Of a stretch of 64,000 nucleotides of DNA, positions 58,054 through 64,000 are shown piece after piece. The stretch spans positions 124,001-188,000 of the forward strand of contig NZ_FONV01000013.1 of the NCBI RefSeq assembly GCF_900113015.1, written 5' to 3'. The stretch's first letter is position 1; each line of letters opens with the position of its first letter. Position numbers and translations under genes: made by a program. The notes under the pieces are model-generated. The model was not told the DNA's origin and did no database searches. It saw only the letters and a program-made list of their open reading frames with translations. Source of the DNA: Actinoplanes philippinensis (lineage in GTDB: Bacteria; Actinomycetota; Actinomycetes; Mycobacteriales; Micromonosporaceae).

Positions 58054-59778
58054 TTACCGGGCCAGCTCCGTCACCCGGGACTCACGGACCACGGTGACCC
58101 GGATCTGGCCCGGATAGGTCAGCTCCTCCTCGATCTGCTTCGCCACGTCACGGGCGAGCACGGCGGCGCCGATGTCGTCGATGTCGTCCGGCCGCACCAT
58201 CACCCGGATCTCGCGGCCGGCCTGCATCGCGAAGACCTTCTCCACCCCGGCCTTGCCGCCGGCGATCTCCTCGATACGTTCCAACCTCTTGACGTACGCC
58301 TCCAGGCTCTCCCGCCGGGCGCCCGGCCGTCCCCCGGAACACGCGTCGGCGGCCTGTGTCAGCACCGCCTCGATCGTCTGCGGCGGCACCTCGTTGTGGT
58401 GCGCCTCGATCGCGTGGACCACGTCCTCGTGCTCGCCGTACTTGCGGGCCATGTCCGCGCCGATCAGGGCGTGACTGCCCTCCACCTCGTGGGTCAGCGC
58501 CTTGCCGATGTCGTGCAGGAACGCCGCCCGCTTCATCGTCGGCACGTCCAGGCCCAGCTCGGCCGCCATGATCCCGGCGATGTGCGCGGTCTCCACCAGG
58601 TGCTTCAGCACGTTCTGGCCGTAGCTCGTCCGGTACCGCAGCCGGCCCAGCAGTTTCACCAGCTCCGGGTGGATGTTGGTGATCCCGACGTCGACCAGGG
58701 CCTCCTCGGCCGCCCGGTCGCACAGCCGCTCCACCTCGTTCTTGGCGCTGTCGAAGACCTCCTCGATCCGGTGCGGATGGATCCGGCCGTCCAGCACCAG
58801 TTTCTCCAGCGTGAGGCGGCCCACCTCCCGGCGTACCGGATCGAAACAGGAGAGCAGGACCGCCTCCGGGGTGTCGTCGATGATCAGGTTGACGCCGGTG
58901 GTCGACTCGAACGCCCGGATGTTACGGCCCTCACGGCCGATGATCCGGCCCTTCATCTCGTCACTCGGCAGGTGCAGCACGCTGACCACGCTCTCCGCGG
59001 TCTGCTCGCTGGCGATCCGCTGAATCGCGTCGACCACGATGTGCCGGGCCCGGGTGTCGGCGGTGTTCTTCGCCTCGGTCTCGATGTCCCGTACCAGGAT
59101 CGCGGCCTCCCGCTTGGCCTGGCCCTCGATCGCCTCGATCAGCTCCGTCCGGGCCGTCTCGGCGGTCAGCCCGGCGATGCGCTCCAGCTCGCGGCGTTTC
59201 ACCTCGTCCGCCTTCGCCAGCTCCGACTCCCGCGACGTCAGCGCCGACTCCCGCTTCGACAGCTCCGCCTCCAGCGTGGCGATCCGGCGCTCCCGCTCCA
59301 CCAGCCGCTCCACCTCCTCGGCGTGCAGCCGCTCCCGCTCGTCGATCCGGGCGGCACGGCGCTCCACCTCCGCGGCCTGCTCCTTGGCCGTCGCGTTGAG
59401 CAGGGCGATCTCCCGCTCCCCGGACCGGCGGGCGGCCGCCCTCAACTGCTCGGCGTCCGTCTCCGCTTGGCGGTGGGCGTGCTCCAGGATCGTGTCGGCC
59501 TCACTGTGTGCCGTCTCCAGCACCCGGCGGGCCTCGGCTCGGGCGGCATTCGCCTCGGCCTTCGCGGCGGCGGTCTCCGCCCGTACCGAAGCGGCCTTGG
59601 CCTTGGCATCCTCGACCTTCGCCTGCGCGTCACCGACCGCCTGCTCCCGCCGCACCTGGGCGTCCTGCCGATCGGTGTGCAGCACCCGCAGCGCACGCGC
59701 CCCCAGGACCAGCCCGGCTATCACCGACGCGGCAAGCACGATGATCGCAACCACGAGCACCCAGTCCACGGGGGTCAT
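58054..59778 (-). CDS. rny: Ribonuclease Y
   Basis: This 574-residue endoribonuclease starts mRNA decay from the membrane. It has an N-terminal membrane helix (VLVVAIIVLAASVIAGLVLGA), a long coiled coil (about residues 40-230), a KH RNA-binding domain (MKGRIIGREGRNIRAFESTTGV) and an HD catalytic domain (AAFLHDIGKALTHE, IEAHHNEV). ATG 59778 (MTPVDWVLV) is the true start; the frame stays open for another 115 codons upstream through repeats. Actinobacteria rely mainly on RNase E/J, so RNase Y here adds a second decay route. Confidence 0.94.
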   Translation of the reverse strand: MTPVDWVLVVAIIVLAASVIAGLVLGARALRVLHTDRQDAQVRREQAVGDAQAKVEDAKAKAASVRAETAAAKAEANAARAEARRVLETAHSEADTILEHAHRQAETDAEQLRAAARRSGEREIALLNATAKEQAAEVERRAARIDERERLHAEEVERLVERERRIATLEAELSKRESALTSRESELAKADEVKRRELERIAGLTAETARTELIEAIEGQAKREAAILVRDIETEAKNTADTRARHIVVDAIQRIASEQTAESVVSVLHLPSDEMKGRIIGREGRNIRAFESTTGVNLIIDDTPEAVLLSCFDPVRREVGRLTLEKLVLDGRIHPHRIEEVFDSAKNEVERLCDRAAEEALVDVGITNIHPELVKLLGRLRYRTSYGQNVLKHLVETAHIAGIMAAELGLDVPTMKRAAFLHDIGKALTHEVEGSHALIGADMARKYGEHEDVVHAIEAHHNEVPPQTIEAVLTQAADACSGGRPGARRESLEAYVKRLERIEEIAGGKAGVEKVFAMQAGREIRVMVRPDDIDDIGAAVLARDVAKQIEEELTYPGQIRVTVVRESRVTELAR

Positions 59779-59946
59779 CTCGCCGCGTCTCCCTTCGCCG
59801 CCGGCGCGGTGCACACGCGCGGGCCTGTCTGCGGGATGCCCGACCAAGGCAGCTGACCGCGGGCGGCACCGGGCCCGGGTATCACGCGCTCCGCCTTCGG
59901 CTACCCCGAGCTTCCAGTCTCCGTCCGAGCGGCCTTCGCCGCCTGG

Positions 59947-60110
59947 CTTCCGTCGGCCGACTGGCCTTGGCCGCCTGGCTTCCGTCCGCCGCAGGGCTTT
60001 CGTCCGCCGCCCGACCTTGGCCACCCGGCTTCCGTCCGCCGCAGGGCTTTCGTCCGCCGCCCGACCTTGGCCACCCGGCTTCCGTCCGCCGCCCGGCCTT
60101 GGCCGCCGCC
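59947..60110. repeat. Tandem repeat with two perfect 50-base copies
   Basis: Bases 59979-60028 and 60029-60078 are identical. Partial copies lie at 59947-59978 and from 60079. Each opens CTTCCGTCCGCCG and ends CTTGGCCACCCGG. The repeat lies about 170 bases upstream of the rny start. Confidence 0.9.
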
Positions 60111-61592
60111 CGGCTTCCGGCACCTGCCTGGCTCGACAGTCTGGCTTCCGTCGGCGGCCGGTTGCTCGAGACCGCTGACTTCTGCCCGCCGCCGGTGGCC
60201 TGGTCCGGCGGCTTTCACCTACCGGTTCCTGGTCTGCCGTTTGGCTCCGTGCGTGACGTCTCCGCGTCCGTGACGTCTCCGCCGGCTGACGCGGATGCCC
60301 TTCAGCGCGGTCCCGGCCGGTGGAACCCGTCAGCCGGAGCCCGTGAGCCGAGGACCCGCCGGACTTCCGTCGGTCGTCGTCCGCCCGGTCCGGCCCGGCT
60401 CCGCGACGGGTTTCCGTCCGGATCCTGGGGCCGGCACCGACTGTGGCTTTCGACCAGCGTCGGCTTGAACATCAGCCGGGGTCCGTCGCATCCCAGATCG
60501 CGGTTTCCGTCGCGAGCCAGCTCGCGACTTCCGTCGTGTTCCAGGTCGTCGGTCTCGATGGGTCGGCTTCTGTCGGGCCGGCCGTCCCAGGTCGCACATG
60601 GCGTCCGTCGTCCGGCTTTCTCCGGCTCAGGGATGACGGCCGCATCGGATGATCACCGTGCGCCCATCCGTGCAGCGTTTCCCTGCGTAGCCTCGCCACC
60701 ACGGCCGTCTCACCGGCGGGGATCTGTCGTTACAGTCCGTGGGATATGACGATGTCTCGAGCGAACAATGTCGCCCGAGACCCCATCCTGTCCCCCGGCC
60801 GGCATCGAAAGGCCCCGCCAGCGAGCCACCCACCGGGCGCTCGAATCAGGAGTGTGTGGAGTTGTGGGGTTGACCGCCGGTATGTCGCCCCGTCAGCCGC
60901 GCGGTCAGCGGCCAACGGAGGCATCCATCGAGCGAAAACCGCCCAAGTGATGCCGTAATGTAATGCGATCTATGTTGTGCCTGTTGCATGCGATGGTCGA
61001 ACAAACCTTGTGTAACGCGAGGCTAGGTCGCAAGCACCGCTTCGGTCAAGGACTCATGATTCGGCAGCGGATAGGACGTACGGCACAGAGATGCTTACGC
61101 CCAGCTCACGATCCCAGGGGACAATTCCAGACGTACCACGCGATCACGCCCTTCCCTCTTCGGCCGTAGCCATTATTGCCACCGCCGCCAACGCCGAAGC
61201 GCACGACACGGAGCGTGACAACGACCCGAAGTGACGGAACGTGTCAGCCACCGCGACTTCAAAGCCGTCGCGTGATATCGGGCTGAACGGTCACCAGAGG
61301 AGCGATCCTCACATCAGGACTATATCGGCGAACGCCCTGCCCACCACACTCAACGGCCGGGCTCCGTGAGCCACGCCGCTTCTCCACCCGACGACGCAGA
61401 CCCTCGCGAGCCTTCCGCAGCTTCGGGCCCCGCCGCGACAACGGCTTGTCACCCGAACAACCCAAACCCCTCATCCGGTACGCCAACCGACTTCCGCCCG
61501 TCGTCCTGTCGGAAAGTCTGCCCCTGACTCGGTTTCTCAGACGGACACCTGGTCCTACCGAAGGGCGCGGCCGACCCGGCTCCCTGCCACGC

Positions 61593-61812
61593 ACGAGCCC
61601 CATGCCGGGTGGTGCGACCACCGAACCGGCCCTCCACCGGGATACGAGCCCCGCGCCCAAAGCGCAGCCACCCACCGAACCGGCCTGGGCCGCGACACGA
61701 GCCCCACGCCCAAAGCGCAGCCACCCACCGAACCGGCCTGCGCCGCGACACGAGCCCCACGCCGAAGCGCAGCCACCGAACCGGCCCTCCGCTGCGATAC
61801 GAGCCCTCACGT
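61593..61812. repeat. Tandem repeat of 49-53 bases, about 4-5 copies
   Basis: Units starting ACGAGCCC at 61593, 61644, 61697, 61750 and 61799 share AAAGCGCAGCCACC and CCGAACCGGCC words, with spacings 51, 53, 53 and 49. Long minus-strand frames across it are due to repetition. Confidence 0.85.
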
Positions 61813-62131
61813 CGGAAGCAGCACCACAACCTGGCCGGCCGCCACGACACGTATCCGGTGTCGGACGGCACCACCGCAAGCCATCCCGTTCGCTGCCGCA
61901 CGTGTTCCGTGTCGAAAGGCACCCGCGGTAATTCGGCCCTCCGCCGCGGCATACGCCCCTACACCCGCGGAGCGGGCCCTGGCTCAGCCATTCAGCCGTC
62001 GCTGCCTGCGAGCCCCAGGATTAAGGCCGTCGCGGACCCGCGGCGCTCTCAGCAGGGCCGGCTCGGACCACCGCGCGTAGGTCGCCTGCCACGGAAGTCG
62101 CCCGGCGGAGCGTGCGGACCACGGGACAGTC

Positions 62132-62833
62132 TCAGGACTGGAGGTCCTCGTCGGCGAGGGCGTCCGCGTCGATCGCGTCGGCGAACTCGGCTGCTTCGGC
62201 GTCACGGGCGGCCAGCGCGTCCTTGACCGCGCGGATGGCGATCCCCGCTGGGTAGCCCTTTCGGGCGAGCATCGCGACCAGCCGGCGGAAGATCGCGTCG
62301 GGGGTGCCCGTTGCGCTGCGGAGCCTCCGGTCGACCAGTGCCCGCGCCGCTTCGGCCTCGGCATCGTCGTCCACGGCCTCCAGAGCCTCGCCGGCGATCT
62401 CCGCGTCGACCCCGCGCTGGCGCAGCTCGTTGGCGAGCGCCCGACGGGCCAGCCCACGGCCGTGGTGCCGGCTGGAGACCCAGGCCCGCGCGAAGGCGGC
62501 ATCGTCGATGATCCCGACCTCGTCGTAGCGGTCGAGGACCTCGGCGATCACCTCCTCCGAGATCTCCTTTCGGAGCAGCGCCTTCGTCAGCTCGGCTCGC
62601 GTCCTCGGACGAACCGCCAGCTGCCGCAGACAGATCTCCCGGGCGACCTCGGACTCACTGCGCGGTGGCGCCGCATCGGCGGATCCTTCGGAGGACGGAT
62701 CGCCGCGGCGGCCGCGACGCCCCGTGGACCGTCGCGACTCGCCCGCGTCATCGCCTGCTGTCGTGCCGGCGCCGGTCCGGGGTGGAATGGCATCCCATCC
62801 TCGCCCGGACCGTGCGCCGCGCCTTCCGGCCAT
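62132..62833 (-). CDS. recX: RecA regulatory protein RecX
   Basis: This 233-residue protein limits RecA filament growth. Residues 1-60 are a basic/acidic disordered head, and the rest is the three-helix-repeat RecX fold: REICLRQLAVRPRTRAELTKALLRKEIS, IDDAAFARAWVSSRHHGRGLARRALANEL, and AIFRRLVAMLARKGYPAGIAIRAV. ATG 62833 lies 14 bases after the recA stop, so recA and recX are cotranscribed. Confidence 0.93.
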   Translation of the reverse strand: MAGRRGARSGRGWDAIPPRTGAGTTAGDDAGESRRSTGRRGRRGDPSSEGSADAAPPRSESEVAREICLRQLAVRPRTRAELTKALLRKEISEEVIAEVLDRYDEVGIIDDAAFARAWVSSRHHGRGLARRALANELRQRGVDAEIAGEALEAVDDDAEAEAARALVDRRLRSATGTPDAIFRRLVAMLARKGYPAGIAIRAVKDALAARDAEAAEFADAIDADALADEDLQS

Positions 62834-62847
62834 CGTGGCTTACCGGA

Positions 62848-63900
62848 TCAGAAGTCGACCGGCGGCAGCTCGGGACCACCGGCGGCGTCGCCGGCGCCGG
62901 CCTGGCCGACACCGAGCTTCTCCAGGATCTTCTTCTCGATCTCGGCAGCCACGTCCGGGTTCTCCTTGAGGAACTCCCGGGCTTTCTCCTTGCCCTGGCC
63001 GAGCTGGTCGCCGTCGTAGGTGTACCAGGCACCCGACTTGCGGATGATGCTCTGCTCGACGCCGACGTCGATGAGCGAGCCCTCCCGGGAGATGCCCTTG
63101 CCATACATGATGTCGAACTCGGCCTGCTTGAACGGCGCGGCCACCTTGTTCTTGACGACCTTGACCCGGGTCCGGTTGCCGACGACATCGGTGCCGTCCT
63201 TCAGGCTCTCGATCCGCCGGACGTCGAGACGAACCGACGCGTAGAACTTCAGGGCGCGGCCACCGGTCGTCGTCTCGGGCGAGCCGAACATGACGCCGAT
63301 CTTCTCGCGCAGCTGGTTGATGAAGATCGCCGTGGTGCCCGAGTTGTTGAGGATACCGGTGATCTTCCGCAGTGCCTGGCTCATCAGACGGGCCTGCAGA
63401 CCGACGTGACTGTCACCCATCTCACCCTCGATCTCGGCACGCGGCACGAGGGCGGCCACCGAGTCGATGACGATGATGTCGAGCGCGCCGGAGCGGATCA
63501 GCATGTCCGCGATCTCCAGGGCCTGCTCACCGGTGTCCGGCTGGGAGACCAGGAGGGCGTCGGTGTCCACACCGAGAGCCCGCGCATACTCCGGGTCGAG
63601 GGCGTGCTCGGCGTCGATGAACGCCGCGATGCCACCCGCCTTCTGCGCGTTGGCCACCGCGTGCAGGGCGACCGTGGTCTTGCCGCTGGACTCCGGCCCG
63701 TAGACCTCGATGACCCGGCCGCGCGGCAGACCGCCGACGCCGAGGGCCACGTCGAGGGCGATGGAGCTGGTGGGGATGACGGCGGTCTGCACGACCGGCC
63801 GCTCCCCGAGCCGCATCACCGAGCCCTTGCCGAACTGCTTGTCGATCTGTGCCAGCGCCAGTTCGAGCGCTTTCTCCCGATCAGGTGTTCCTGCCGCCAT
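62848..63900 (-). CDS. recA: Recombinase RecA
   Basis: This 350-residue recombinase coats single-stranded DNA, pairs homologous DNA and triggers LexA cleavage. Motifs are Walker A GPESSGKTT, DNA-binding loop regions (LIRSGALDIIVIDSVAALVP, INQLREKIGVMFGSPETTTGG) and a C-terminal acidic/Gly-rich end. ATG 63900 (MAAGTPDREKALELAL) is the usual actinobacterial start. An in-frame upstream ATG at 63987 would add 29 residues unlike RecA. A weak LexA-box-like site (8 of 12) is at 63939-63954. Confidence 0.97.
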   Translation of the reverse strand: MAAGTPDREKALELALAQIDKQFGKGSVMRLGERPVVQTAVIPTSSIALDVALGVGGLPRGRVIEVYGPESSGKTTVALHAVANAQKAGGIAAFIDAEHALDPEYARALGVDTDALLVSQPDTGEQALEIADMLIRSGALDIIVIDSVAALVPRAEIEGEMGDSHVGLQARLMSQALRKITGILNNSGTTAIFINQLREKIGVMFGSPETTTGGRALKFYASVRLDVRRIESLKDGTDVVGNRTRVKVVKNKVAAPFKQAEFDIMYGKGISREGSLIDVGVEQSIIRKSGAWYTYDGDQLGQGKEKAREFLKENPDVAAEIEKKILEKLGVGQAGAGDAAGGPELPPVDF

Positions 63901-64000
63901 TCCCGCCACCCCTGTATTCGACTTCGCGTTCTTCGTCGACGAGCTTTTGTTCACCACGGTCGACACGTTAGGCGAGGGGTACGACAAAAATCCTCCGCCC

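Larger units (their letters stand above)
59779..62131. other. Gene-poor 2.35-kb stretch between recX and rny
   Basis: No open frame here has convincing family features, ribosome site and codon pattern together. It holds two tandem-repeat blocks (listed separately), scattered TTCCGTC words between 59910 and 60620, and a 28-base hairpin (GTCTCG-A-GCG with CGC-C-CGAGAC) at 60754-60781. A less GC-rich stretch at about 60940-61260 has no tRNA-like or other RNA fold that I can identify. The rny promoter is probably somewhere in its left part. Confidence 0.6.

Noticed and set aside
60963..61260. Possible tRNA or riboswitch in the less GC-rich part of the recX-rny gap
   Set aside because: I could not build a cloverleaf or match the core of any riboswitch class I know.
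61259..61879. A 206-codon minus-strand frame in the recX-rny gap
   Set aside because: Its front half is translated tandem repeat (GGWLRFGRGAR-like). The basic C-terminal part (RRGPKLRKAREGLRRR) matches nothing I recognise, and no ribosome site is seen.
63939..63954. LexA box for recA
   Set aside because: Only about 8 of 12 fixed bases match. The true recA promoter may lie beyond the window edge, so I mention it only as weak.

Overview
The window is chromosomal DNA from a high-GC, probably motile actinobacterium. GC-rich third positions, frequent GTG/TTG starts, overlapping stop/start pairs and actinobacterial-only families (DUF4193, DUF3039, DUF3099, DUF7455, DUF3558) fit this. From memory, the gene order follows the sigA-recA segment of Mycobacterium tuberculosis (about Rv2699c to Rv2737c): DUF4193, cei, suhB, sigA, sigB, ideR, nrdR, lexA, hflX, dapF, miaA, DUF349, miaB, recX, recA. 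It also has the glutamate transporter that Streptomyces carries near recX. A 12-kb chemosensory operon lies inside this backbone. Together with Spo0M- and GGDEF-type proteins, it suggests an Actinoplanes-like member of the Micromonosporaceae; that placement is inference.

Layout. 1-4.9 kb: a partial unknown gene, DUF4193, cei, suhB, the primary sigma factor sigA and a DUF7455 zinc protein. 4.9-12.2 kb: a TPR-like/GGDEF protein, a DEAD-type helicase, a TRIC-type channel, DUF3039, the pseudouridine catabolic pair psuG-psuK and DUF3099. 12.2-24.2 kb: a tightly packed minus-strand chemosensory operon. Read from its promoter end it is a double-headed soluble MCP, a triple CheW, CheB, a HEAT protein, CheR, CheY, CheA, a STAS protein, CheY, a second soluble MCP, an unknown protein, a GAF protein and a HhH-GPD glycosylase. 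24.5-32.4 kb: a small unknown gene, dtd, spo0M, sigB, a protein acetyltransferase next to the deacetylase acuC, the metalloregulator ideR and a lipoprotein. 32.4-35.7 kb: small accessory genes (DUF5522, an HTH protein, a hydrolase, a nucleotidyltransferase-like protein, an SGNH esterase).

35.9-41 kb is the DNA-precursor and SOS block: nrdJ, nrdR, a 45-residue membrane protein and lexA. The nrdR leader has an NrdR box directly below a good promoter and three DnaA-box-like sites. The lexA side has three adjacent LexA-box-like sites. 41.4-54.6 kb: a secreted/membrane protein with a Pro/Gln/Gly-rich tail, hflX, NAD-malic enzyme, the overlapping miaA-dapF-gdpD operon, a DUF349 coiled-coil protein, a dehydratase with a divergent LysR regulator, miaB and an unknown protein. 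54.7-58 kb: the gluABCD glutamate ABC transporter. 58-64 kb: rny, a 2.35-kb gene-poor stretch rich in tandem repeats, then recX and recA.

Two patterns run through the window. Convergent gene pairs either share a 4-base stop overlap, meet at a hairpin terminator, or are separated by a tandem-repeat block; in two cases the block sits between back-to-back terminators. The two sigma-70 genes share 173 consecutive identical bases, a likely gene-conversion tract. No tRNA, rRNA, CRISPR array, insertion sequence or prophage was seen.
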